Shown piece by piece: positions 24,133-34,335 of a DNA stretch of 64,000 nucleotides. The stretch is taken from contig WHVY01000002.1 in the NCBI GenBank assembly GCA_022266195.1, forward strand, positions 14,957,001 through 15,021,000. The letters are read 5' to 3'. The notes beneath the pieces were generated by a model. That model made no database searches. It was given only the letters and a program-made list of their open reading frames with translations, and was not told the origin of the DNA. Origin of the DNA: Tetranychus cinnabarinus. Lineage: Eukaryota > Arthropoda > Arachnida > Trombidiformes > Tetranychidae. Numbering within the stretch: the stretch's first letter is position 1; the number at the start of each line of letters is the position of its first letter. A program made the translations under genes and the position numbers.

Positions 24133-25482
24133 TCATTTATTTTGTGTCAGAATAATCAAGGTGAGTCTAGGTCTTTCAATACTGGGTCTTACTGAGTTCA
24201 TCTCGGCATACAAATATTCACAAATCAAGCTGAGAATGCAAATTGGAATCATGCATAACAAGTACTTAAAAAATAGCTTGTAATTTTGTATATCTAGTTG
24301 ATAAAAGCGAGCCAAAACAGGATTGGGACTGATGGAAGTTTTATGGTAACAGCCTTTTATTTGTTTAGAGTCTAGTAGCTTTTCAAGGTGCAAAAGCCAT
24401 TGCTTTGCGATATAAAAATCGATGCCACTTTGGAATTGTTTCTCGCGAAATATATTGAGAAATTTGGTGGCATGAGGAGGGAGCTTGGAATTCAATACAG
24501 TAAATAACAGATGAACGGGAAATGAATTTTTTGATCGATGCCATTTTGCCCCGTGGTTGTATATACAATAACCCATTCGAACGGTAAAAGTCTGATCTGG
24601 AGTAACAATAAAAACAAAACTTTTTGCTCCTTTCTTTCTTATAAATTCCAGCATCAGCTCTCCCGTCGGTCTATACAGTCCTCGTCTGAAAATCTCTTGC
24701 TGAGCTCGAGGAGAACCGCTATACACCATGGTTCTGCATAATGGCTCTTCCATCCACACAGGAATCCTACCACAATCGGCAACATCTTCAAGTGAATCAA
24801 TCGTTTTTATGGCTGCTTCAGATGAAAGATCTGTAGTGAAGGAACTAGAATAAAGCGATGTTATAAAAAATATTGTTAACGTGATGGAAATCCAAATGAA
24901 CGAAAAATATGAACGACTAAAAAGAGTTTTGAGACGTGCTGCTTGTCGTAAAATTGCACAAATCAAAGGCCAGATTATCCATGGAGATGTGGTTTTAATG
25001 TTGAACAATTTCGGATTGAAGTACCACAAAATGAAAGGGATTGATGAAAGAAATAGAAAAAGGAAAGCCAAGGATAAAATTACATCTAAAGGGAATATCG
25101 AAAGTGATGTGAAGACATCTTCACGAACTATTCCGATTTCGGGTAAAGCTGTAAAAATGGTACAGGAAAGATCACCTAACACTGTTCCTGGTTTAAGTCC
25201 AGTAGTTGAATCAGGAATTGTTGCGAATGAATATAATTTATCACAAAAATCAACTTCACCTCGTTGAACTAGTCCAATGAGGCCAGTACAATTGCCGGAA
25301 TTACAATCTCCATAATCGAGTGGGTCGTAAAACACAACAGTGTAATTAATGGAACTATAGCGTTCCATTTGTTTGGTGTAGAACTTAGAAAGTGTACCAT
25401 TAAATTTTTTCTTAATAGGATCATAATTTGTAGATGGAGTCCGATCGGCGTAAACAATTTTGAACTGAAAATTTGAATGCAT
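24133..25482 (-). CDS. Ionotropic-receptor-like gene, copy 2
   Basis: 449-residue frame with the full-length S1 half, including TTGLKPGTVLGDLSC that copy 1 lacks. TM1, pore segment, M3, S2 and final TM are as in copy 1 and nearly identical through the pore and M3 region. The C-terminal tail is RPRLTLIILTQNK, shared with copy 3. There are several substitutions in S1 and S2 (for example YDPLDYGDC, ELMLEFIRKKGAK). Family knowledge: variant ionotropic receptors form heteromeric cation channels for chemo-, thermo- or hygrosensation. The frame is intact, so it may be functional. As in copy 1 the N-terminus lacks a signal peptide, and a TTTTCAG acceptor-like sequence sits after the sixth codon. Confidence 0.8.
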   Translation of the reverse strand: MHSNFQFKIVYADRTPSTNYDPIKKKFNGTLSKFYTKQMERYSSINYTVVFYDPLDYGDCNSGNCTGLIGLVQRGEVDFCDKLYSFATIPDSTTGLKPGTVLGDLSCTIFTALPEIGIVREDVFTSLSIFPLDVILSLAFLFLFLSSIPFILWYFNPKLFNIKTTSPWIIWPLICAILRQAARLKTLFSRSYFSFIWISITLTIFFITSLYSSSFTTDLSSEAAIKTIDSLEDVADCGRIPVWMEEPLCRTMVYSGSPRAQQEIFRRGLYRPTGELMLEFIRKKGAKSFVFIVTPDQTFTVRMGYCIYNHGAKWHRSKNSFPVHLLFTVLNSKLPPHATKFLNIFREKQFQSGIDFYIAKQWLLHLEKLLDSKQIKGCYHKTSISPNPVLARFYQLDIQNYKLFFKYLLCMIPICILSLICEYLYAEMNSVRPSIERPRLTLIILTQNK

Positions 25483-26156
25483 AACATAAATCTATTTCGA
25501 TTCGATAAACTCATGTTTACATGATGAGAAATAATTTATATGTTGATTACTTGAAAAATTTTATGGTGTTTGACCGTATCACATCTTTGGATGCATTTTT
25601 ACGATAATCCTTTTGGTCAGGCTAAAAAATGCTCAACATATTTGCAGGAATTTAATATGAGAAGTAAATGTCATTCCATTAGTGTAAAGTTCAGATCGGG
25701 AGACAAAAAAGATTAATTTCATTTGAATAACTGTTTTTCAATATTTGAAACGTGAATTCTGATGGAATAAAGAAATTAATAATTTTATCGATTTAGAATC
25801 TCTTATTGAAAATTTAATATTTATAAAATGCAAATCAAATAGAAATAGAAATGCATTTTTATAGCAAAAACTATTAAGACTGGTATTCTTAGGTTTCTTT
25901 GGTAAATGTTGAAATCTTAATGTTTTGATGTTCAAATGGTATGATAAGAAACAGAGACTTGCAATTATTCTGAAAGCTATTGAAATCTATTGATTCGAAG
26001 CTGTTAAAGGTCTATCTTAAAATCAAACGTGTTTCGAAATAAAATTTTGTTTATGTTTGCCCTTTATTAGCTGGCACGATTAGATACACACTTACACTTG
26101 TTAGATCATTTATCGTCATTATGGTTGAAATTATCCACTTAACAATTTCATACCCA
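25483..26156. repeat. Duplicated 5' flank of receptor copy 2
   Basis: Clearly homologous, in inverted orientation, to the region upstream of copy 1 (20100-20776) and in direct orientation to that of copy 3 (40247-40910). Similarity to the duplicated flank stops at about 26150, where MITE-derived sequence begins. The conserved flank may hold a shared promoter. Confidence 0.75.
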
Positions 26157-26417
26157 CCTGGTACGATTTGATTCGTGAAATTTCATGATGAATAGATGGA
26201 AATAAGTTAAAAAAAATGTTTGCTCAAGTCATAGGACCTCCAATTTCAGTCCAATTCTAACAAGGGATGCATGGTAGGTGATACGAAGATTTTGAACATT
26301 TTTTGGGCTTAAAATATTCTAATGGGTCAGATTTGACCCTTTGTTAAGCCTTTCGTTTCGGAAATTCTCCGTTTCAAAGTTACAGGGTGTCAAAGTTGTT
26401 TTTACGTAGGTTAATAT

Positions 26418-26979
26418 TGTAAGGATCTGGAATTTTGAGGATTATTTGAAAGTACCAATTCCCAGTGTAAATCTAAAATTATTTTTTTATTTAATGATTC
26501 TAAGAAACTGACGGTCTGACTAGGCCTGGTAACTGATCTTAGGATCAAGAAATACGAAAAAGTTAAAGAAGTAAATAAAAAAAGATGCCAAACCGTTATG
26601 CATTGAAGTTAAATTTATGTGAGAAGAAATAAGAAGAAGCTAAGAGGTCACGTAAGCCAGGTCTACAAAGGTCAGACCTAGGCAACGGTATAAAAAGAGA
26701 AAAGAGAGAAAGAGAAGTCAGTCCTGACCCAATAGAGGTCTTGGCTCGTCGTAACTAAGTAACTTTAAAATTGTTGTGAACCAAACTTTGTTTTGAAATT
26801 AAGTATTGAAATAAAACATGTGAAGAATTACCGTCAACATAAAAGTCAATTTCAACTTACTCAACCTTCTATCTCTCTCAGTCCCTCAGTCCTTTCTATA
26901 ATTATCTTAAATTAACGTCATAAGTCTCACAGTAATGACACCATCTCACCATTTTATCCTCACCAATTTCCCACCTTAC
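26418..26979 (+). repeat. 5' LTR of Gag-only retrotransposon
   Basis: 562 bp, starting TGTAAGG and ending CTTAC. I noticed only one base difference from the 3' LTR (a/g at the GAAGTTxAATTTATG site). It contains a TATA box (TATAAAAA, 26689-26696) and a polyadenylation signal (AATAAA, 26810-26815), so the U3-R-U5 order is plus-strand. The 5-bp target duplication AATAT precedes it (26413-26417) and follows the 3' LTR (30024-30028). Confidence 0.93.
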
Positions 26980-26984
26980 TATTA

Positions 26985-27000
26985 TGGAGGTTCCACCGAG
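26985..27000 (+). other. Primer-binding site, tRNA-Gln type
   Basis: TGGAGGTTCCACCGAG begins five bases after the 5' LTR. It is the complement of the 3' end of eukaryotic tRNA-Gln (acceptor stem GGTTCCA, then CCA), as known from arthropod tRNA-Gln. It marks the start of minus-strand cDNA synthesis. Confidence 0.8.
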
Positions 27001-27612
27001 TGGTCTTTTTAGACCTCTATCCACTTAGAACTCGTGTGCTATAAGTGAGGACACTGATTTGACTGCATCATTATGACTTTTGACATTGGAACCATTACGA
27101 CTGCAAAGTTATCTCATCATTTACTACTTTGAAATTGAAGCCAGGTCTGACGTTGCTCTCATAGTTTGAATCCAGTCATTGTCTTCATCCCGACTTCATG
27201 AAATTTCATCGACTCCAATGCTTTATGTGTCATATAAAAAGAACATTCAATTTAAGTTCATTTTCAACTACCTGTTTATTCAACTACAACTTTATTATTC
27301 AACTTGTTTATTAACAACTCTGGTGATCACCCATATCAATCGCTATCCCATTCGTATCCATTGTATTTGTCAATCTTTTTCAACTTAACACTGCGCAAAC
27401 TCGCTAAGTTCAACAAGCAAAGGTAAAACTTTGGTCTGACAAACCTTTTCCCTTTACATGACAGAATTCTCATTATCGAATTATCATACGTTTTCTTAAT
27501 TGACTGAATTTCTGAATAAGTAAATGCTTAATCCATCTAATTCACTAGATAGTATAAATACAAATTCCGAATTTCCTCTTGATCAACTCTGTGTTCTTAA
27601 GCAATCGTAGCC

Positions 27613-28773
27613 ATGCGCACTGCCATTCCAATTCTAAAACCCCCAAAACTAATTCCTTTCGATGGACAAATCTCAGTCCAATTATTGAAATTCATAGATA
27701 ATTTTGCTGAATTCGCAAGTTTTTATAATTGGTCTAACGAAGAAAAAGTTAAGAAAGTTGCGAAACATTTAGAAGATACTGCTAAGGCTTGGTTTAGACA
27801 AGAAATCAAATCAAGACTTCAAGATAATAAAATTACTTGGCCTGAATTTGTTGAGGAATTGAAAAGTACCTTTTTACCTACTTCATATGAGGATTTTCTT
27901 TTTGAACAGTTCAACAGTCGCAAGCAACAACCTGATGAGCCCGTTGTAAAATTTATTATTGATGTTAAAGATATTTGCATAAAATTTAATGAAAAAATGG
28001 AAGAAAAAGAAATATTGAAATATCTTTTTAAGGGTGTTAAACAAAATTTGAAATCGACTCTTTATGCTGCAAAGCTTGAGACTGTTGCTGAATTCCGCGA
28101 ACATGCAAAAAATCTGGAGAAAAGAAACCCTACTAATTCTGATAATGAATTTTTAGAATTAAAAGAAGTAATTTATAAATTATACACCGAGCAACAAAAT
28201 AGCGAGTTCAATCAACTAAAAGTATATCAGAATTCCTATCCTAATGAGTCCCATGATTATTTTAATTGTCCTCATGATAGGTCTGACCATAACTATAACC
28301 CACCTTATGATAGGTCTGACAATCATTTTCATGGTAGGTCTGACAACTACCACAATCAAATTTTTCATAGGTCTGACAACTATACTATTCAGCCTTCTCA
28401 TAGTTCTGACAACAAAACTCCAAACAGATCAAACCAAATTCGCCCAAGAACTTATCCTAATTCAAGAATCAACCCTGAATTAAATCAATCTTCCAATACC
28501 CAACCAAACCATACTTTGTTCAACCCACCACCCATCCAATCTCACCCTAAGCACCAACTCCCGTCAGACCAAGTTTCCAATTATCAAGCCCAATGTTTAC
28601 CAGAGGATATAAACTACATTGATAGGATCCAACTGGACTGGAATAACATGACCATTAATGACCAAGCCAGCAAAAATGAAATGGTTAAGTCTGATAAATT
28701 CATGATTAATAAATCTGAATTCAATTATTTTAACCATGTTTATTATGCTAATAATGAAGGAATTGTGCCTTGA
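27613..28773 (+). CDS. Retrotransposon Gag-like protein
   Basis: 386 residues. Residues about 15-150 match the retrotransposon Gag (capsid) pattern: a helical region with FDGQISVQLLKFIDNFAEFA, KVAKHLEDTAKAWFRQE and TWPEFVEELKSTFLP, then EPVVKFIIDVKDIC. The C-terminal half is Asn/Pro/Ser-rich and has a repeat of about 10-19 residues built on RSDN or RSDH (five or six copies, residues about 225-275), encoded by recurring AGGTCTGAC. There is no CCHC zinc knuckle, so RNA binding would have to use the disordered tail. The start is the first ATG of the frame, in a CCATGCGC context. The frame is fully intact. Confidence 0.8.
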   Translation: MRTAIPILKPPKLIPFDGQISVQLLKFIDNFAEFASFYNWSNEEKVKKVAKHLEDTAKAWFRQEIKSRLQDNKITWPEFVEELKSTFLPTSYEDFLFEQFNSRKQQPDEPVVKFIIDVKDICIKFNEKMEEKEILKYLFKGVKQNLKSTLYAAKLETVAEFREHAKNLEKRNPTNSDNEFLELKEVIYKLYTEQQNSEFNQLKVYQNSYPNESHDYFNCPHDRSDHNYNPPYDRSDNHFHGRSDNYHNQIFHRSDNYTIQPSHSSDNKTPNRSNQIRPRTYPNSRINPELNQSSNTQPNHTLFNPPPIQSHPKHQLPSDQVSNYQAQCLPEDINYIDRIQLDWNNMTINDQASKNEMVKSDKFMINKSEFNYFNHVYYANNEGIVP

Positions 28774-29461
28774 TAATACTAATCAACCGTTTGATAATAA
28801 TCAAATTAATTAACAAATAATACATGAAAATTATAATTGTCCTCAAATGTAAAACGATGAGCTCAGGCCTCGCTTTTCGCAGGACTGACAAGAGTGAATT
28901 GAACATGCGCAGCCGGAATGAATTTTAATTTGGTTAATTTAAGATTTGTATTGGTCTGACAGTGTAAATTGAGTTAAGTTAAGTTGAAATGAGTTATTAA
29001 CTAATTAAAACTTATAACACCATATATAATCAATTATACTCTATATTTAACCCTGAAAAAATGCAAAAAACAAAAAAAAATTAGTATTGTTAAGCATGCC
29101 TGAAATTTTGTAGATTGCGCGCGGCCTATGCAATCACATTTTACTCAATAACAAAAAGGATCTAAAAATTCAAATTTTACTAGTGAACTGTAAAAAAAGA
29201 GCAAGTGAAAGTACTCAAATAAGCATCTGAAATAAGTAAATAAATAAATAAATTGTCAGGCCAGTTGTGCCTAAGCAAAAGAGTAAAGAATAATGTCAAA
29301 AAAAACGAAAAGAATTAAATTCAAAGTTGATGAATTTACGAAGTAATTGAACGAAGAAAACTAAATTCTATTTCAAACAAATAAGCTATGAAAATGGACA
29401 TGAATGGATAAAGAAAATAATTCAGCCGAAAGAGGCTTCGGCTTTAACAAGTTGGGCAGGA

Positions 29462-30023
29462 TGTAAGGATCTGGAATTTTGAGGATTATTTGAAAGTACC
29501 AATTCCCAGTGTAAATCTAAAATTATTTTTTTATTTAATGATTCTAAGAAACTGACGGTCTGACTAGGCCTGGTAACTGATCTTAGGATCAAGAAATACG
29601 AAAAAGTTAAAGAAGTAAATAAAAAAAGATGCCAAACCGTTATGCATTGAAGTTGAATTTATGTGAGAAGAAATAAGAAGAAGCTAAGAGGTCACGTAAG
29701 CCAGGTCTACAAAGGTCAGACCTAGGCAACGGTATAAAAAGAGAAAAGAGAGAAAGAGAAGTCAGTCCTGACCCAATAGAGGTCTTGGCTCGTCGTAACT
29801 AAGTAACTTTAAAATTGTTGTGAACCAAACTTTGTTTTGAAATTAAGTATTGAAATAAAACATGTGAAGAATTACCGTCAACATAAAAGTCAATTTCAAC
29901 TTACTCAACCTTCTATCTCTCTCAGTCCCTCAGTCCTTTCTATAATTATCTTAAATTAACGTCATAAGTCTCACAGTAATGACACCATCTCACCATTTTA
30001 TCCTCACCAATTTCCCACCTTAC
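29462..30023 (+). repeat. 3' LTR of Gag-only retrotransposon
   Basis: Same 562-bp sequence as the 5' LTR. It is preceded by a short purine-rich stretch (GGGCAGGA) that could serve as the polypurine tract, and followed by the target duplication AATAT. Confidence 0.93.
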
Positions 30024-30564
30024 AATATGCTTAATGCCAGTAATGTCGATCTATGATAAAATGGTGAAATATGTTTTTTAACAAATCAATATTGCTTTCA
30101 ATAGTGTTAAATTATGCAAAAGTTGAAACTTTGACACCCTGGTACTTCGAAACGGAGAATTTCCGAAACGAAAGGCTTGACAAAGGGTCATATCTGACCC
30201 ATTAGAATATTTCAAGCCCAAAAAATGTTCAAAATCTTCGTTTCACCTACCATGCATCCCTTGTAAGTCTAATTCAGCCCAATTATTGTAATAAACTTAA
30301 ACTATGAAAAATTACCATTCTCAAGTTGAGACTGTTGTTTAGTTGAATTGAAAATGATAGAAACAAAGACATTGCACAATGTACTTAACAAAATGAATGT
30401 TAGTCTCAACTTAAGAACGGTAATTTTTCATTTCATTCAGTTTCAGCAAAGAGCTGATGAAGAGCGGATTTCACGGGTGTCAGGTTGATATGAATAGTTT
30501 TGGTCAATAATTGAATTTGATTTATGAATTGAATAGCGAATATAATATAAGGTTTAATTCAATA

Positions 30565-30821
30565 GTTGACAAACTCTGAAAATACGCGAAAGTCCGAAAT
30601 GACAATAACCAAACATAGTCCAGGTGAAAGGCCATATATAAAAACCTATAAAAATCTTATCAAATCTCTGGCTCACGCATGTTAAAGAATAGGCAGCACC
30701 GGGGTGAAAGTTGACAAACTCTGGAAATACGCGAAAGTCCGAAATGACAATAACCAAACATAGCTCAGGTGAAAGGCAATCTAAAAAAACCTATAAAAAT
30801 CTTATCAAATCTCTGGCTCAC
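30565..30821. repeat. Two-copy tandem repeat, 145-bp period
   Basis: Two copies starting GTTGACAAACTCTG at 30565 and 30710. They share AATACGCGAAAGTCCGAAATG and end in ATCTCTGGCTCAC; the second copy is incomplete. No gene or transposon ends are visible. Confidence 0.85.
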
Positions 30822-31440
30822 TAACTTTCTTGTCAAATCTAGCAACTCCTTATACTTTAATACACAAAAACTTAGTTAATTAGCTAACGGAGTATTGTTT
30901 GCAAAAAATAAACTTGAAGGCATGTTTAATTATCGTTTATAAGCCTCGAATATTCATTAAACGTTGTTATCTCGATGTTATTTTTCCGACTTCTAAACGC
31001 GTTTTTCATGCCTTAAGTCCGCACTGGGGAATTTATGCCTCTAGGGACTTTTACTTGTTTATATGTCCTCTATCGAATGGCACAATCAAATAGCTGGCTC
31101 ACAATGGGCAGTTTTACATAGGCTTTCTGTCACCTTCCTTTGTTTACTACAAAACAAGTAAAAAATTTTGGTTATAAAGATTTATATTTAAGATATTTTT
31201 TTAAGAGTTACACTGCGAATGCGCTTCCTGTCTATTGGATGAATTCGAATAAATAACTGACGTTTTTTACTGAAGGTGTAAAACGGGATTTCATGATGAG
31301 TGGCGAAGATGAGATCAATACAATTCATAGGCACCAAAATAAACTTGAAATTGCATTTAATTTACAGTCTAAGGGACCACAATATTTTCTAACTTTATTC
31401 ATTGAGCGATGACGTCCGATTGCCTTACTCTTTTCTTGCT
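30822..31440. other. Unassigned sequence before the first MULE copy
   Basis: No gene seen. It contains some locally GC-richer patches and two AATAAACTTGAA-type sites (30907 and 31341), each followed by similar words, which suggests old repeats. Confidence 0.4.
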
Positions 31441-31449
31441 TTTCTTTCT

Positions 31450-33410
31450 AGAGCCTAAAATATCGGGGATGGGTCTTATGAGCGAAAGACAATAGAGCGA
31501 GGATCAATTGAAGCATAAGCTTCTTAGCGAAAGGTCATCTGAGCGAAATTTTAACTTGAAAATTTTGAACTACTTATTTTAATAAACTGATTAAATGTCT
31601 AAATGAATAAGCACAAATAAAGAAAGCTGAACATCATTTCAGTCATTCTTTCAACATTTTTTCACTGATTTCAACCTTTTCATTTTAGGAATAATGTCTT
31701 TGAAATATATCAAATCAATTCGTGTTGCAGATCTATTAATTCTTGATAATTACGTTCATCGGAAGAGAAAAGTCTGTGATTTTTATGAATATTGGAGTTG
31801 TGTTAATAAAAGTTGTTATGGCAAAGTTAAGCTTATCAATGGTGCTATTTCCAATACATCAAATCATAACCATGAGCCAGATCATGAATTGATTATTCAA
31901 TATGAACAAAGAAATAGAGCTAAATCTATTGCAAGAGATTCATCATATCCAAGTGTTAAAGAATGCTATCAAAAGGCTACAAATGAAATCCTTCATGCTC
32001 ATCCTCATGAACAAGCTGCATCAAGTCTGAAAACTTTTGATAACTTGAAAAAGACACTTTTGCGAGCTAGATCAGAGCGATATTCCCCTTTACCCTCAGC
32101 GCGCGCGAATATCATCATACCCGATCAGTTCAAGTTTAATTTTGATGGCGATATATTTTTCAAAACCAATGATGAAGATGAGGATAAAATTTTGGTCTTC
32201 GCAACTGATGAATTCCTTGGCTATATTTGTGATTCAGATCATGTATATTCTGATGGAACTTTTAAAAGTGTTCCAAAACTTTTTCACTCTTTGTACACTC
32301 TTCATGTTTTGGTTGATGGAATGATGATACCTGCAGTTTACGCCTTTCTACCTAATGCTACTTATTCAACCTACCTAAGATTATTCAGAATAACGGAACG
32401 GTATGGAAACCGAACAAGTTCACAACTGATTTTGAATATGCTACTAGTAAAGCACTGAATGTATGCTTCCCAGCCTTGGAGATCAAATGTTGTTTATTCC
32501 ACTTTGGACAAAGTTTATGGCGTAACGTGGTCAAGCACAACTTATCTGCTGAATACAATCAAAGTGATTCATCTGTATTCATGGCGATAAAAAGAATTTC
32601 TGCTCTTCCGTTTTTGAAGCCAGATGACATTCAGGATAATTTTGATTACATCGTGAGCGATTCACCGCAAAATGATAACCTGGATGAATTCTTTTTGTAC
32701 TTCAAAAACACTTATCTACGAAATCAGGCCCGTTTCGCCGCTAAAACTTGGAATCATTTCAATGACAAGGATCCAAGGACTAATAATCATGTCGAAGGCC
32801 GGCATTTCGCTCTCAATAAGTCTGTTGGACGGATTTATGCAAACTTATAGATGTTCTTGGAACAAATCGTTCACCATCAAAACGCATTCGAGGTCAATTC
32901 GGCAATGCAGCAGAATGGTGCTGAAACTGTGGCCAGGAATAGAAAAGCGATCGAAGTGAATGCTAGGATAGCTAATTTAACTGAGAAATATATTGCAAAT
33001 CAATTATCATCTATTGCATTTCTTGATAAGGTCAAGTATTACACTAAATTGTCGTTTACCGATCGCAACTAATTAAGCATAAATTCGATGCGCATTCATT
33101 TATTACTAGAGATAACTATGCGCAGAAACTTGTATTCTTTTTCATAATTTTCGACCATTATCAATTAATATTTGCATTCCATATGCAATATCTTAAGAAT
33201 TCCTATGTTAAATTTGCGCTCACAATTTAAAACAATGCCATCTATTGGTTTAACTACATTATTCAATACTTTCCTCACATAGAAAGGCTTCTATTCTTTT
33301 TTATTTTGAAGTAAATTTTCTTTCTGCTCAAGTGACTTTCGTTCAGTTGACCCTCGCTCAAATGCTTTTCGCTGTATAAACCCTGGACCAAAATATCGAT
33401 CTGCCATCTT
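31450..33410 (+). mobile_element. Decayed MULE-type DNA transposon with FLYWCH transposase
   Basis: A transposase pseudogene lies between diverged terminal inverted repeats. The region 31450-31555 and the complement of 33300-33410 share words such as GACCCTCGCTC, CTTTTCGCT and AAAATATCG in the same order. The repeated GAGCGAAA motif inside the ends is typical of repeated transposase-binding sites (inference). Target duplications were not identified. Confidence 0.6.
31694..33072 (+). pseudogene. MULE transposase with FLYWCH zinc finger, broken
   Basis: The N-terminal part has a FLYWCH-type finger (YWSCVNKSCYGKVKL, then NHNHEPDHE), followed by the MULE transposase domain (DHVYSDGTFKSVPKLFHSLYTLHVL, YAFLPNATYSTYLRL). 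Near 32383 the frame breaks, with loss of roughly a dozen residues; homology resumes in another frame (TVWKPNKFTTDFEYATSKAL, KCCLFHFGQSLWRN). The same frame is then cut by a TAG at 32848-32850 and continues to 33072. The protein is therefore not made intact. Its relative at 36.8-38.1 kb is even more damaged. Confidence 0.85.
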
Positions 33411-33937
33411 GTTGATGTTACAGCTTAAACCCATTGTTACACAGAGGAAAGGACAGTGAAGCGAAAGAGGATTCAAAATTTCGAAGAGGACTATGTCGTA
33501 TTTAGAGCTATTTTCGATGACGATACGATGATGTATCTTTTAGAAAGTGAATCGAATGAAACAATAATTTCCAAATGACCATCAAATAGTTTTTAAAGTC
33601 AAAATTCTAAATCACGAAAAATGACTCTTAATGATCGTTTTTTGATTTTCATACCTGTTCTTCATTTGGCATGTTGCAATACAAAGTTCGAGACCTCATT
33701 CGTTTAGGAGGTATCGTAGTCACAAAAAATTGCTTTTGCATGAGTTTCAAACTTTTTTGCCCCTTTTTTGGCCAAATTTCGATTACTATTGATGCTATAT
33801 TGATGAATCTTCATGAGACATCAAATTGTCAAATCAACCCCGATGACCTCTAAAGGTCAAAGAACGAAATCTCAAAAAATGACTTCCGATGACCTTGAAA
33901 AGTTGCTGGTTTCACTGTCTCAATATTTTCTGTCTAA
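33411..33937. other. Unassigned sequence between the MULE and a MITE
   Basis: No gene. Repeated words of the type AAATCTCAAAAAATGACTT and AAATCACGAAAAATGACTC (33612 and 33868) suggest an old internal duplication or repeat. Confidence 0.35.
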
Positions 33938-34335
33938 CAAGGGAAGGTGCCTAGGTGGTACGGTTTGATTCGGGAAATTTTATGATAAATCGATAGAAAT
34001 GTGTGAAAAACATGTCTGGTGAAATTTTAGGACTTGCAAATTTTCCCTTCAATTTTTATTCTATTTTAAAGTCTAATCAGACTTATTGAAATAAGCTGAA
34101 AATGGCAAAAACAAAGACATTTTATAAAAAAGCAAACAAAATGAATGTTGTTCACAGCTTCATAATGGTCATTTTTCATAGGCAAAGTTGACTTAAAGCA
34201 TTGAAAACTTGAATAAAACTTGAAGCGAAAATTTGCAAGTCCTAAAATTTCACCAGACATGTTTTTTCACACATTTCTATCGATTTATCATAAAATTTCC
34301 CGAATCGAACCGTACCACTTAGGCACCTTCCCTTG
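33938..34335. mobile_element. Foldback MITE with ~110-bp inverted repeats
   Basis: The left arm 33938-34050 and right arm 34225-34335 are near-perfect inverted repeats starting CAAGGGAAGGTGCCTA. They are flanked by TAA on both sides (33935-33937 and 34336-34338). Length is 398 bp, no coding capacity. The CAAGGG end and TAA duplication are shared with the MITE that hosts the LTR element, so both were probably moved by the same kind of transposase. Confidence 0.9.

Larger units (their letters stand above)
26418..30023 (+). mobile_element. Young non-autonomous (Gag-only) LTR retrotransposon
   Basis: Complete 3.6-kb element: two nearly identical 562-bp LTRs, a primer-binding site, one long frame with a Gag-like domain and no protease, reverse transcriptase, RNase H or integrase. 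The 5-bp target duplication AATAT is intact. The very low LTR divergence means recent insertion. Replication would need enzymes supplied by an autonomous relative (inference). The 8-mer GGTCTGAC or its complement occurs twelve times within it. Confidence 0.9.
26261..30263. mobile_element. MITE with 140-bp inverted repeats, split by an LTR retrotransposon
   Basis: Left arm 26261-26400 and right arm 30130-30263 are long imperfect inverted repeats starting CAAGGGATGCATGGTAGGTG. They are flanked by the direct repeat TAA (26258-26260 and 30264-30266), and removing the LTR element leaves about 390 bp. The 3-bp TAA duplication would fit PIF/Harbinger-type elements, but no transposase is present and the superfamily is uncertain. 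It shares the CAAGGG terminus with the element at 33938-34335. Confidence 0.75.
26157..30440. mobile_element. Outer MITE remnant, interrupted by further insertions
   Basis: 26157-26257 is a diverged copy of the left arm of the MITE at 33938-34335 (shared GGTACGxTTTGATTCGxGAAATTT). 30267-30440 resembles its middle part (shared AACAAAGACATT, CAAAATGAATGTT, TTTTTCAT). The two parts are separated by another MITE that itself holds an LTR element. Its outer ends are lost. Confidence 0.55.

Noticed and set aside
30899..31093. 64-residue frame upstream of the MULE
   Set aside because: No recognisable motif. The region looks like old repeat DNA.
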